Positions 51,428 through 60,539 of a DNA stretch of 64,000 nucleotides are shown in pieces. Position 1 is the first letter of the stretch. The number at the start of each line of letters is the position of its first letter. The position numbers were made by a program, and so were the translations under genes. Source of the DNA: an uncultured Eubacteriales bacterium (lineage in GTDB: Bacteria; Bacillota; Clostridia; Oscillospirales; Acutalibacteraceae). The DNA is taken from positions 39,604 through 103,603 of the forward strand of contig OMWP01000003.1 of NCBI GenBank assembly GCA_900314795.1, read 5' to 3'. Under the pieces are notes generated by a model, which saw only the letters and a program-made list of their open reading frames with translations, was not told the origin of the DNA and ran no database searches.

Positions 51428-53224
51428 ATGAAGCGATTCTTTCGTGTTTCGGTTTGTGTCTTGCTGTGCGTGCTGACGATCACCGCGAATATGTGCGCGA
51501 CAGGCATCCACGCCGATTCGAGCTTTTTCTCACAAGTGGATATGCTGCATATCGAGAGCCATATCGAAGAGGATGCCGGATGCGGCTCCGGCGCTACGGT
51601 ACAGGGCGCGTGTGCGGACGGCGATTACGCCTACTTTGCTTTTATGAACGGCAATGTCTGCAATATTGCGAAATACGACATTCATTCATGGAAGTATATC
51701 GAAAAGGAAAAGATCATCAACATGGGTCATTCCAACGATATGACCTATAATTCCGACAAGGATTATCTGGTGGTCGCAAACAACGCCCCGTATTATGATG
51801 TGATCACGCTGGTCGATCCCGATACCCTCGCGCCGATCAAGGACGTCAAGATCGATGTGGATATCTATTCCATCGCGTATAACGCAAAGCGCCAATGCTA
51901 TGTCGTCGGCTTGTCCGGCACCTATGATTTTGCGCTGCTCGACTCGGACTTTGAGGTCATCGAGGAGTTCGAGGGCGTCGATACCGGTCATACCCGTCAG
52001 GGCGGCGACTGTGACGATGACTACATCTATTTCGTCCAGAGCGACGGAAATAACCTGCTGGTCGTATATGATTATGAGGGCGAGCATATCGCCGATATCC
52101 CGATGGATGATACCGATGAGGTGGAGAATATCTTCCATATCGGCAACACCTTCTACACCTCGCTGTATTACCGCGGCAATACCCTGTACAGGATCGGCTT
52201 CAATCCCGCGAGCAGTATCTCGTATCAGGTCAGCTATGATCCCGGCACGGGTGAGGGCGAGATGAAGGGCACCAACGTCGCATATGGCGAGAGCACCAAG
52301 CTCAGAGAGAATTCCTTTACCAAAGAGGGCTATCTCTTTGCCGGATGGCGTGCACAGCGCACCTGTGACGGCAAGGTGATCGGCTACCGCAACGGCTCCG
52401 ACGAGTATGAATGGCTCGATGAAGAGGATGTTTATAACGACTTCCTCTATGATGATGAAGAGTCCGTCGCCACTACCGTCAGATACGGCAACGTCAAGCT
52501 GACGGCGCAGTGGATCGCGGAAAAATATAAGATCGTCACCAACAGCGGTGACGGCGAGGGTGAGACAAAGGAATACTCCGTTACTCACAATAATGATTTT
52601 GTCATCCCCGATAACGGCTACAGCAAGGAAGGCTATATCTTTGACGGATATACCGCCGTACGCTCCCATGATAACCGGGTATACGGCTATCGCAAGAACA
52701 GTGATAAACCCGAGTGGCTGTATCAATCGGACGCGATCGGGATGGTTCACCTCCGCCCGGGTGAAAAGGTCAAAGGACTGACCCCCGACGGCGATGTGAC
52801 GCTGACAGCGCAGTATAAATCCGCCTACACCTTCGGCGATTCCGGCGCGACGCTGCTCGAATACGCCGGTTCCGATGAACAGGTGAAGATCCCTGACCGC
52901 GACGGCGAGCTGACAACGCTCGCACAGGGCGCTATCAAGGATAATGAGAACCTAAAGGATCTGTATATTCCCGCGGGCGTTTCGGTCTTGCATGAAAAGT
53001 CAATCGCCAATTGTCCGAAGCTGAATAAGATCTATTTTGAAGAAAAGCTCCCCGAGGAGATCGACGGCGATTGCTATGTCGGAGACGGGGCAGTCGTCCT
53101 GTATGTGATCAAGAACGATCAGCCGTTCTGTATCGGCTTCTTATCCGATGAGCACAGCATCCCCATCATCAAGCTGATGTATGATTCTCTGAACGAGAGC
53201 ATCAGCAACGGTACATTTGAATAA
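51428..53224 (+). CDS. Secreted protein with InlB-type repeats
   Basis: A 598-residue exported protein. The start ATG 51428 has AGGAG 5-6 bases upstream; a longer frame exists but lacks an RBS. A signal peptide (MKRFFRVSVCVLLCVLTITA) is followed by a region of repeated blades that looks beta-propeller-like (residues about 40-270), two InlB/Listeria-Bacteroides-type repeats (KEGYLFAGWRAQR and KEGYIFDGYTAVR), and a short BspA-like leucine-rich end (AIKDNENLKDLYIPAGV). Probably a surface or extracellular binding protein. Function not known. Confidence 0.8.
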   Translation: MKRFFRVSVCVLLCVLTITANMCATGIHADSSFFSQVDMLHIESHIEEDAGCGSGATVQGACADGDYAYFAFMNGNVCNIAKYDIHSWKYIEKEKIINMGHSNDMTYNSDKDYLVVANNAPYYDVITLVDPDTLAPIKDVKIDVDIYSIAYNAKRQCYVVGLSGTYDFALLDSDFEVIEEFEGVDTGHTRQGGDCDDDYIYFVQSDGNNLLVVYDYEGEHIADIPMDDTDEVENIFHIGNTFYTSLYYRGNTLYRIGFNPASSISYQVSYDPGTGEGEMKGTNVAYGESTKLRENSFTKEGYLFAGWRAQRTCDGKVIGYRNGSDEYEWLDEEDVYNDFLYDDEESVATTVRYGNVKLTAQWIAEKYKIVTNSGDGEGETKEYSVTHNNDFVIPDNGYSKEGYIFDGYTAVRSHDNRVYGYRKNSDKPEWLYQSDAIGMVHLRPGEKVKGLTPDGDVTLTAQYKSAYTFGDSGATLLEYAGSDEQVKIPDRDGELTTLAQGAIKDNENLKDLYIPAGVSVLHEKSIANCPKLNKIYFEEKLPEEIDGDCYVGDGAVVLYVIKNDQPFCIGFLSDEHSIPIIKLMYDSLNESISNGTFE

Positions 53225-53238
53225 CATCATAACGAAAA

Positions 53239-53266
53239 GGCAGTCCATCCGGGCTGCCCTTTTTTG
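53239..53266 (+). terminator. Rho-independent terminator
   Basis: GGCAGTCC (53239-53246) pairs with GGGCTGCC (53251-53258), followed by CTTTTTT. Confidence 0.9.
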
Positions 53267-53276
53267 TGTAACTGAA

Positions 53277-53658
53277 GACTGAAAAATGAAGAATGAATAA
53301 TGGTGGGAAACACTTCGTGTTTTGGAATTATCAGCCTTCCCCTCGGGGTGCCCCCGTTGGGGGAATGTCCGAAGGACAAGGGGGGAGCCGCTTCCGGCGA
53401 GGAGAAGGTGTCACCAAAGGTGACGGATGAGGGGCTGACTTATCAAGCATATTGATTCAACAAAGAGTGTCTGACTTTTCATTTTGTCACGGTAGGCACA
53501 CATCCCCACCGAGTTCATCATAGCTCGGAAAGGTGATCCCCTCATCCGACCAATTTGCTTAAGGCAAATTGCCCACCTTCCCCCCGAGGGGAAGGCTTTA
53601 GAGTGACTGAAAACTGAAAATTGAAGAATGAATAATTATGGGAAACACTTCGTGTTTT
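53277..53658. repeat. Composite palindromic repeat element
   Basis: The same sequence, about GACTGAAAA..TGAAGAATGAATAAT..TGGGAAACACTTCGTGTTTT, stands at 53277-53323 and 53605-53658 in direct orientation. Just inside, CCTTCCCCTCGGGG (53335-53348) is matched by the complement CCCCGAGGGGAAGG (about 53581-53594), and the interior has smaller GGGGAGCC/GGTGACGGATGAGGGG-type pieces. This is a nested non-coding repeat of the kind scattered in Clostridia genomes. Confidence 0.6.
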
Positions 53659-53668
53659 AAATCTATTA

Positions 53669-54163
53669 TTATTCCTCTGTCGGCTTCGACGGAGCGGAGA
53701 ATTTGAAGCACAGTCCGCTGTGCGGTTCGGTGATCTCGGTCAGATATCCGTCGTCGGCGGTCATGGTCGCTTCGCCGTAAGGCGTGGTGACGGAATAAGA
53801 ATCCACACCGTTTTGTGATCCGTTGCAGCTCGCCTGAGAGAGATAGAGCAGGGCGTTGCGCAAGGCGCCCGGTACGCTGTTGTCAGAGAGGTAATCCGCG
53901 TCGGCGTTGGTGCTGTGACTGTTACTCCTGATACTCAGCCCGCTGTCGGTATAGTCGAACACCATCCCGGCGATCGTGTACGGCTCCTTCATGGTGATCG
54001 TCATATGATCGCCGTTTTTGTTGACCGCTCCCGCATAATCCGTGCTGTCGATCTGTGTGTTGAACATGGCGGAGAAATCGGTTTTTAGGGTCGGTGGTGA
54101 TCCGCAGGATGCAAGGGTGATGATCAATACCGTTGTCGTAAGCAGAAAAAGGAATCTTTTCAT
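53669..54163 (-). CDS. Putative lipoprotein
   Basis: A 164-residue protein starting at ATG 54163, with GGAGGT four to nine bases upstream. The N-terminus is a lipoprotein signal (MKRFLFLLTTTVLIITLASC) with the lipobox LASC. The mature part contains two beta-rich stretches (DHMTITMKEPYTIAGMVFDY and YSVTTPYGEATMTADDG) and ends in SKPTEE. No family is recognised. The reading frame continues upstream of this start but that part has no RBS and runs through repeats. Confidence 0.75.
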   Translation of the reverse strand: MKRFLFLLTTTVLIITLASCGSPPTLKTDFSAMFNTQIDSTDYAGAVNKNGDHMTITMKEPYTIAGMVFDYTDSGLSIRSNSHSTNADADYLSDNSVPGALRNALLYLSQASCNGSQNGVDSYSVTTPYGEATMTADDGYLTEITEPHSGLCFKFSAPSKPTEE

Positions 54164-54353
54164 AATACCTCCGTGTTGTTTAGTGAGGAGTTGAGGTGCT
54201 GTCCAAGAACAGGCAAAGCCTGTGATTGGCATACAGCACCCATGCAAGGCTCTCCCAAGAAGCGGAGCAAACTTGCGAACGCTGATTGGCTGAGAGCTAC
54301 TGCGGAGGTGCTGTCCAAGAAGCGGAGCCGTAGGCGAATGCTGAAACATTAAT

Positions 54354-54518
54354 TGTAGGGGAGGGGCTTGCTCCTCCCGCGGAAGGGCGTTTGATTTGCT
54401 CCGCGTTTGGGTGGCGCTTGGCGGAAAGGTTTCGGGATGTCGGACACGCGTGTCGGCGTCATCCCCTACGATAGGCGTTGCGGTGGATTTGTAGGGGAGG
54501 GGCTTGCTCCTCCCGCGG
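54354..54518. repeat. Pair of 29-base GC-rich direct repeats
   Basis: TGTAGGGGAGGGGCTTGCTC-CTCCCGCGG occurs at 54354-54382 and again at 54490-54518; each copy can fold on itself through GGGAG/CTCCC. Around them are CTGTCCAAGAAGCGGAGC repeats (54257-54280 and 54308-54330). The 54164-54630 gap contains only such repeats. Confidence 0.65.
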
Positions 54519-54633
54519 CAGGGCATTGGATCACGAACCGCGTCGGGTGAGAAAATGCGCGTTTTGTAGGGTACGGCGCTTGGCACGCGTGTTCGACGTG
54601 CCGAGATCATCACAAACCTTTTTGCTTAAAAAT

Positions 54634-54663
54634 AACCGACGGTGCTGTTAACATCCGTCGGTT
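54634..54663. terminator. Terminator for the minus-strand nnrD operon
   Basis: AACCGACGG (54634-54642) pairs with CCGTCGGTT (54655-54663), with T runs on either strand; it lies just after the stop of the hydratase gene at 54680. Confidence 0.85.
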
Positions 54664-54679
54664 TTGTACATCCTGTTAT

Positions 54680-55558
54680 TTACATCAATGTGTCTTCGAT
54701 CTTCATGTAGACCTCGGGAAGGGAGTCGATGAGATCCGAGGGCAGCATCGCGGTCTGTGAGAGCTTTGCCGCGGCGATATCGCCCGCCAACGCGTGGATA
54801 TGCACGCCCATCACTGCCGCGTGATAGGGCTTTACGCCCTGCGCCGTGAGCGATGCGATGATCCCCGCGAGCACATCGCCCGATCCGCCCTTTGCCATAC
54901 CGCTGTTGCCCGCGATATTCTCAACCACCTCGCCGTTTTGGGCGATATAGGTGCGGTGACCTTTGAGGACAAGGATCACATCCCGATGCTTTACGGAGTA
55001 TTCCTCGGCATGTTTTGCAGGGTCGGATAAGATCTCCTCTACACTGATGCCGCTGAGCCGTGAGAATTCCTTGACATGCGGGGTCAGGATGATGTCGCTT
55101 TGAACATCTTCTAAGCTATGTATATGCCGCGCGAGCGCATTTATGCCGTCCGCGTCGATGATGACGGGGCATGCGACCGTGTCGAGCACGATCTTTTCCA
55201 CAGCCGCTGTCGTTTCACTGCACCCCATCCCGCAGCCGATCAACACGGCGGTCGCCTTGTCGAGGAGGGGATGGATCGTTTCCATATCCATGGGGCTCAA
55301 TCTGCCGCGATCGCCCTTGACAGGTACACACACGCTCTCGTGTACGGCGGCGCCGAATAGGGGATAGATGCCCTCGGGCAGGACTTGGTAGTGCAGTCCG
55401 ACGCCCGACCTGAGCGCCGCCTTGGCGCTGAGGATCGCCGCGCCCGCAAAGCCGTAGCTGCCTGTCAGCGACACCAGTGTGCCCATCGTGCCCTTATGCG
55501 CGTCAGACGGTCGATGGGGGAAATGCCGCTCGAACCAGTCGAAGTCTACGCGTCTCAT
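54680..55558 (-). CDS. nnrD: ADP-dependent NAD(P)H-hydrate dehydratase
   Basis: A 292-residue protein of the YjeF C-terminal/ribokinase-like family that repairs damaged NADH and NADPH hydrates at the cost of ADP. Visible marks are KGTMGTLVSLTGSYGFAGAA near the start, IGCGMGCSETT, VIIDADGINALA, LTPHVKEFSRL and the nucleotide-binding MAKGGSGDVLAGI near 220-232. Length is normal for a dehydratase without the epimerase half. Its start overlaps the stop of the upstream membrane protein by ATGA. Confidence 0.9.
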   Translation of the reverse strand: MRRVDFDWFERHFPHRPSDAHKGTMGTLVSLTGSYGFAGAAILSAKAALRSGVGLHYQVLPEGIYPLFGAAVHESVCVPVKGDRGRLSPMDMETIHPLLDKATAVLIGCGMGCSETTAAVEKIVLDTVACPVIIDADGINALARHIHSLEDVQSDIILTPHVKEFSRLSGISVEEILSDPAKHAEEYSVKHRDVILVLKGHRTYIAQNGEVVENIAGNSGMAKGGSGDVLAGIIASLTAQGVKPYHAAVMGVHIHALAGDIAAAKLSQTAMLPSDLIDSLPEVYMKIEDTLM

Positions 55559-56097
55559 AGCTGTTTGTTCTTGAAGAGGTTCTTGCGCAGTTCGTTGCCG
55601 AAATAGAGCTTCATCTCATTCAGCAGATCCTCGTTCGGGGTGAAGATGATCGCGCATTTGCCCTTGGCTTCATCGCGGAAGCTCGCGACATAGTTCTTTT
55701 CGGAGAAATCCTCGTGAGCCGCGTGATAGACCTTGTTGAATTTGTGCTTGTCCATCTCGCTGTCGGAGTAGGGGAAGAAGTCGTCAAAGCGCTTGACGTC
55801 GATTTTCACAACGGGTTTACGCTTGCGCTTGGCAATGATCCTGTCGATGCGCAGGATGGACGACAGAAAGGAGTATTCGAATTCCACATTCTGTGACGTG
55901 ATGAAGTACCACGCGCCGTAGATGCAGAACAGCAGTAAAAACAGTCCGATGATCGCCAGATAAGCGGTTTGCGTCAGCTTTGCGGCGACGATGAAACCGG
56001 CAGGGATGCCGATCGCGATCAGAATGATGATGATAATGCGGATCACATAGCCCGCGTCACGTTTTTTGGGGACGACTTGTTCAATCAGGTTATCCAT
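55555..56097 (-). CDS. Two-helix membrane protein (DUF6106-like)
   Basis: A 180-residue protein with two adjacent hydrophobic helices (VIRIIIIILIAIGIPAGFIVA and YLAIIGLFLLLFCIYGAW) at about 18-65 and a soluble C-terminal domain that begins EFEYSFLSSILRIDRIIAKRKRK. It resembles small Clostridia membrane proteins annotated as DUF6106; the role is unknown. It is coupled to the NAD(P)H-hydrate dehydratase by a 4-base overlap. Confidence 0.65.
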   Translation of the reverse strand: MDNLIEQVVPKKRDAGYVIRIIIIILIAIGIPAGFIVAAKLTQTAYLAIIGLFLLLFCIYGAWYFITSQNVEFEYSFLSSILRIDRIIAKRKRKPVVKIDVKRFDDFFPYSDSEMDKHKFNKVYHAAHEDFSEKNYVASFRDEAKGKCAIIFTPNEDLLNEMKLYFGNELRKNLFKNKQL

Positions 56098-56119
56098 GAT
56101 AACACCCTTTCATAAATAG

Positions 56120-56160
56120 TCATTGCGAGTTGGGCTTTACGAGCCCGACGTGGCAATCTC
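56120..56160. repeat. Small palindromic repeat
   Basis: TCATTGCGAG...GCAATCTC with an inner GGGCTTTACGAGCCC hairpin (about 56133-56147). This resembles a widely dispersed intergenic palindrome family. Confidence 0.45.
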
Positions 56161-56248
56161 AACCGATTCATTGTTATATATCGTGCGATCGGTTAGAGAC
56201 ATTCCACGATATACTTTACCATAGAAAAAGATATTTTTCAATAAACTC

Positions 56249-56277
56249 TTGCAAAATTCTCGCATTGGTGGTATCAT
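56249..56277 (+). promoter_or_regulatory. Promoter of the pheST T-box leader
   Basis: TTGCAA (56249-56254), 17 bases, TATCAT (56272-56277). Transcription would start near 56284, just before stem I of the T-box. Confidence 0.65.
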
Positions 56278-56283
56278 ATCACA

Positions 56284-56709
56284 AGATAACGCAATGACGG
56301 AGAGAGTAACTCGGTTCAAACCATCAGAGAGCCCGTGTCATCGGCTGGAAGCACGGACGGCAGCGGCTGAGCGAAGTTCACTCCCGAGCGGCAAGGCTGA
56401 ACACAGTGATCAGTGTTCAGTGATCAGTGATTAGCGTGCTTTTCCCGCACCCTTTTGAATAGAGTTTGACAACTTCGGCATTATTTCTCTGATCACTAAC
56501 CACTAACCACTGTTCACTGACAAATAGGCTTTGACGGCTGACCCCGTTAACGGTCGATGAGTGTCCGAGGCTTAGCCTCCCTTTTCTAAGAGAGGTGGCA
56601 CGAAGTGCCGGAGGGTTGCTTTGTCAATCCTTTTGATCAGATTGCTGTCGGAAATATGGGTGGTACCGCGGTTCTTCCGTCCCATTGGGGATGGAGGAGC
56701 CTTTTTTAA
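56284..56709 (+). ncRNA. T-box riboswitch, Phe-specific, with inserted repeat
   Basis: Stem I begins with GACGGAGAGAGTAAC (about 56297-56310). On its 3' side the specifier loop reads GAAG-TTC-ACTCCCGAG, giving TTC (Phe) at 56377-56379. The T-box sequence GGGTGGTACCGCG is at 56658-56670, followed by a terminator stem (GGTTCTTCCGTCCC/GGGGATGGAGGAGCC) and a T run to 56709. Uncharged tRNA-Phe should stabilise the antiterminator and switch on pheST. The distance from stem I to the T-box is about 270 bases because a palindromic repeat lies between them. The class is certain. Confidence 0.92.
56400..56520. repeat. Palindromic insertion within the T-box leader
   Basis: Short direct units GTGATCAGTG/TTCAGTGATC (56405-56434) face their complements CTGATCACTAACCACTAACCAC (from about 56491) across about 55 bases. 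The segment is not part of the T-box consensus and separates stem I from the antiterminator. Confidence 0.55.
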
Positions 56710-56711
56710 TT

Positions 56712-56855
56712 AGGAATCAGAAATTAGGAATTAGGAATTGCGGGAGGGCTTCGCCCTCACCTTATTTGTAATTTTAATCAAATGTTGCTATCAATCCAAA
56801 ACGCGGTTACGCGTTTCCCTTAATTCCTCATTCCGCATTCCTCATTCCTAATTAC
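56712..56855. repeat. AT-rich inverted repeat between T-box terminator and pheS
   Basis: Tandem TTAGGAATTAGGAATT units (about 56712-56739) are mirrored by TTCCTCATTCC...ATTCCTAATTA (about 56822-56855). The insertion lengthens the gap between the riboswitch and the gene it controls to about 160 bases. Confidence 0.5.
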
Positions 56856-56871
56856 AAGAATGGAGGATATT

Positions 56872-57927
56872 ATGAAAGAAAAGCTTGAACAATTAAAAGC
56901 GAAGCTCAGCGAGGAGCTGAGCGCCGCGGTTGACGGTAAGAAGCTCGAAGAATTACGCGTCAGCTATTTAGGTAAGAAAGGCTCGATCACCGATCTGCTC
57001 AAGGGCATGAAGGCGCTCTCCAATGAGGAGAAGAAGGAATTCGGCCAACAGGTCAACGCCTTAAAGCAGCTCGCGGCGCAGAATATCGCGAAGCGCGCCG
57101 AGGAGATCAAACAGCTCGAGATCCAAAGAGAGATCGACTCCACCCCTGCGTTTGATCTCACCATCCCCACCAAGGAGGACAGGGGCTCTTATCACCCCAT
57201 CACCCTCGTACAGCGCGAGTGCGAGCGCATCTTCACCACCATGGGCTTCAACGTCGAGGACTACCCCGAGGTCGTCACTGATTACGAATGCTTTGAGGCG
57301 GTCAACGTGCCCAAGAATCACCCTGCGCGCGATATGCAGGACACCTATTATCTCGAAAACGGCGAGCTGCTGAAATCCCAGACCTCCGCCGCGCAGAACG
57401 CGATCCTCAAAAAATACGGCAAGCAGCTCATGGAGAACGGCATGCCGATCCGCGCGATCTTCCCGGGCAGATGCTTTAGAAATGAAGCGACCGACGCCAC
57501 CCATGAGAACACCTTCTTCCAGATGGAGGGCGTGATGGTGGACAAGGATATCTCTATCAGTAACCTGATCTATTTTATGAAAACCATGCTCAGCGAAGTG
57601 TTCCAAAAGGACGTCAAGGTGCGCCTGCGCCCCGGCTTCTTCCCGTTTGTCGAACCGGGCTTTGAGCTGGATATCTCCTGCCTGATCTGCGGCGGCGAGA
57701 CTGGCTGTCCCTCCTGCAACCACTCCGGCTGGCTGGAGCTGTGCCCCTGCGGCATGATCCACCCCGAGGTGCTCAAAGAGGGCGGCATCGACCCCGAAAA
57801 ATACACCGGCTTTGCGTTCGGTCTGGGCTTGACCCGACTCGCGATGATGAAGTACGGCATCAAGGATATCCGTGATCTCAACTCCGGCTCACTCAAGGTG
57901 ATGTCTCAGTTCACGGATGATAAGTAA
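56872..57927 (+). CDS. pheS: Phenylalanine-tRNA ligase alpha subunit
   Basis: A 351-residue class II synthetase subunit that activates phenylalanine as part of an alpha2beta2 enzyme. The N-terminal coiled coil is followed by motif 2 (AIFPGRCFRNEATDATHENTF), a Cys-containing segment (CLICGGETGCPSCNHSGW) of the zinc-ribbon type found in Clostridia and Thermotoga homologues, and motif 3 (GFAFGLGLTRLAMMKYGI). Start ATG 56872 is chosen because GGAGG at 56862-56866 overlaps the earlier ATG 56860. Controlled by the T-box upstream; pheT follows by 12 bases. Confidence 0.97.
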   Translation: MKEKLEQLKAKLSEELSAAVDGKKLEELRVSYLGKKGSITDLLKGMKALSNEEKKEFGQQVNALKQLAAQNIAKRAEEIKQLEIQREIDSTPAFDLTIPTKEDRGSYHPITLVQRECERIFTTMGFNVEDYPEVVTDYECFEAVNVPKNHPARDMQDTYYLENGELLKSQTSAAQNAILKKYGKQLMENGMPIRAIFPGRCFRNEATDATHENTFFQMEGVMVDKDISISNLIYFMKTMLSEVFQKDVKVRLRPGFFPFVEPGFELDISCLICGGETGCPSCNHSGWLELCPCGMIHPEVLKEGGIDPEKYTGFAFGLGLTRLAMMKYGIKDIRDLNSGSLKVMSQFTDDK

Positions 57928-57939
57928 GGAGGGCGCACT

Positions 57940-60300
57940 ATGTTTTTATCAATGAATTGGATCAAGGACTTTGTCGATCTTTCGGGACTCGACGAGCTGA
58001 AATTGATCAACCAGTTTTCTCTTTCTACCGCCGAGGTAGAGAACGATATACAGTTCAAGGGCAGTGATATCAGCGGCATCGTGGTCGCCGAGATCAAATC
58101 GGTCGAGGATCATCCCGAGAGCAAGAAGCTCCATCTCTTAAAGGTGGATATCGGCGCGGATGAGCTCGTGGACGTCGTCTGCGGCGCGCCGAACGTCAAG
58201 GTCGGCATGAAGACAGCCTTTGCTAAGGTCGGCGCTAAGATCGGCGAGATCGAGATCGCACCCCGACCCCTCGCGGGCTACATGAGCTGCGGTATGTGCT
58301 GCTCCGAGAAGGAGATCGGCATCAGTGACGATCACAGTGGTATCATGGAGATCACCGATGACGTGGCGAACGGTACCGATCTCAAAGAGATCTACGCCAT
58401 CGACGATATCGTCTTTGAGGTCGACAACAAGAGCCTGACCAACCGCCCCGACCTGTGGAGCCATTACGGTATCGCGCGTGAATTCGCCGCGATCGCCCAG
58501 CGGCCTCTAAAGCCTCTTTCCTTTGCCGATCTAAAAGCATACGATAACCTGCCCAAGGTGGACATGAAGATCGAGGATCCGCTGTGCTACCGTTATTCTT
58601 CCTTGCAGTTCGAGAACTGCACCCGCAGTATCAGCCCTGTTGATATGCGCATCCGTCTGTTCTACTGCGGTATGCGCGCGATCAACTTCCTCGCCGACAT
58701 GACCAACTACCTCATGCTCGAGATGGGTCAGCCGATGCACGCGTTCGACTCCCGCAAGGTCGGCAAGATCCGTATCAAGCGCTTTGAGAAGGATTTCGAC
58801 TTCACCACCCTCGACGGCGTGGAGCGCCATATCGACCCCGAAACACTGATGATCTGCGACGACAATACCCCTGTCGCCATCGCGGGTATCATGGGCGGTC
58901 TGGACAGTGAGATCGTCGAGGACACCAACACCCTCACCCTCGAATCCGCGACCTTTGACGCGGCGTCCATCCGCAAGTCCACTGTCCGGCTCAGCCACCG
59001 TACCGACGCTTCCATGCGCTATGAGAAGTCGCTCGATCCCGAGCTGACCACCGCGGCGATCGCGCGCTTTGTGTATCTGATCAAGCAGTTCGACGAGGGC
59101 GTGAAGATCGTATCCTCCCTGACTGATGAATACGCGTATCACTATCCCGCGGTCGAACTGAGCTTTGACAAGGCGTATGTCGATAAATACACGGGTATCG
59201 AGATCGATAACGATACCATCGTGAACACCTTACAGCGTCTGGGCTTCGGCGTAGAGAACAACGGTGATGACTTCACCGTCAAGGTCCCCTCATGGCGCGC
59301 CACCAAGGACGTTACCATCAAGGCGGACATCATCGAGGAGATCACCCGTATCTATGGTTACGATAACTTTGAGATCCACACCGCGACCGCACCGCTGTTC
59401 CCGACCCGCCCCGAGCCGGTGAAGAAGGATGAGGACAGCGTCAAGGATATCCTCGTCAAGCACTATAACCTGCACGAGCTCCACTCCTACGTCTGGAACT
59501 ATGTCGATGAGCTCAAGGAGCTGGGCATCGAGAACCGCGGCGTGATCAAGCTGATGAACGCCACCAACCCCAACATCGAGACCATCCGTGAGACGATGAT
59601 CCCCACCCAGCTGTGCCAGATCAAGTCGAATCTCGGCTATGCGCCCGCCTACGGCATTTTTGAGGTCGGCAGAGTGGTCACCGGCATGACCGACGACAAC
59701 CTCTGTATCGAGGAAAAGCACCTCGGCGTCACCCTGTATGCCAAGGGCGATAATATCCGCGATCAGTACTTCAAGATGAAGACGATCATCGAGACGCTCG
59801 TGGATGAATTGAAGCATAAGAAGGTCACGTTCGAAAAGCGTGAGCCCGCGTTCGATTTTGAGCATCCCGTCAACCTCAACGCGGTGATCGTGGACGGCGT
59901 TGAGCTGGGCAAGATCGGTATGCTCCATCCGTCCGTGATGAAGAAGCTCGACAAGCGCGCTAACGTCGTATTCGCCGAGATCGACATGGATAAGTTCGCC
60001 GCGATCGAAAACAATTCGATCCGCTATGAGGAGCCGTCTAAATTCCCGGCGATCGAGATCGATCTGAGCTTTTTGACCTCCGTGTTCGCGCCGATTGCCA
60101 AGGCGATCGAGAGCGCGGCATGCGCACTGATCAAGGATGTTGACGTTATCGATATCTATGACGCGGATGAGAATTCCTCCATCGCCGTGCGCATCACCTT
60201 CTCGGATAACGCCCGTACCCTGACCAAGGAAGAGGTCGCCGCTGTGACCGACGGCATCATTGCCGATCTGGAACAGCAGGGCATCCTGTTGAAAAAATAA
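57940..60300 (+). CDS. pheT: Phenylalanine-tRNA ligase beta subunit
   Basis: A 786-residue beta subunit with the full bacterial layout: an EMAP-type tRNA-binding domain (about 40-150), B3/B4 editing domain, B5 domain (around 400-475), catalytic-like core and a C-terminal FDX-ACB anticodon-binding domain beginning KFPAIEIDLSFL. It has AGGAGGG 7 bases before ATG 57940. It forms the synthetase with the product of pheS and shares its T-box control. Confidence 0.96.
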   Translation: MFLSMNWIKDFVDLSGLDELKLINQFSLSTAEVENDIQFKGSDISGIVVAEIKSVEDHPESKKLHLLKVDIGADELVDVVCGAPNVKVGMKTAFAKVGAKIGEIEIAPRPLAGYMSCGMCCSEKEIGISDDHSGIMEITDDVANGTDLKEIYAIDDIVFEVDNKSLTNRPDLWSHYGIAREFAAIAQRPLKPLSFADLKAYDNLPKVDMKIEDPLCYRYSSLQFENCTRSISPVDMRIRLFYCGMRAINFLADMTNYLMLEMGQPMHAFDSRKVGKIRIKRFEKDFDFTTLDGVERHIDPETLMICDDNTPVAIAGIMGGLDSEIVEDTNTLTLESATFDAASIRKSTVRLSHRTDASMRYEKSLDPELTTAAIARFVYLIKQFDEGVKIVSSLTDEYAYHYPAVELSFDKAYVDKYTGIEIDNDTIVNTLQRLGFGVENNGDDFTVKVPSWRATKDVTIKADIIEEITRIYGYDNFEIHTATAPLFPTRPEPVKKDEDSVKDILVKHYNLHELHSYVWNYVDELKELGIENRGVIKLMNATNPNIETIRETMIPTQLCQIKSNLGYAPAYGIFEVGRVVTGMTDDNLCIEEKHLGVTLYAKGDNIRDQYFKMKTIIETLVDELKHKKVTFEKREPAFDFEHPVNLNAVIVDGVELGKIGMLHPSVMKKLDKRANVVFAEIDMDKFAAIENNSIRYEEPSKFPAIEIDLSFLTSVFAPIAKAIESAACALIKDVDVIDIYDADENSSIAVRITFSDNARTLTKEEVAAVTDGIIADLEQQGILLKK

Positions 60301-60367
60301 TAGATTCAGTTAACGCACATCCCCTTAAAACGCTATCCTGATTGATTTGATGACGGCTTAGCATGTC

Positions 60368-60400
60368 TCCCTGTTAACTTCGGTTGACAGGGAGTTTTTA
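60368..60400 (+). terminator. pheST terminator
   Basis: CTCCCTGTTAAC (60368-60379), a TTCG tetraloop, GTTGACAGGGAG (60384-60395) and TTTTT. Confidence 0.93.
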
Positions 60401-60539
60401 TTACTATACATTTATAAAAGAAAAATATTTTCTAACAATTTAAAACCTTTTTCTTTTCCGATGCATCTATACTATCGGTGAAATACTTTGTAATACCGGT
60501 CTTTTTATAAGGATCAGTATAAGAATGGAGGTAGAAACA

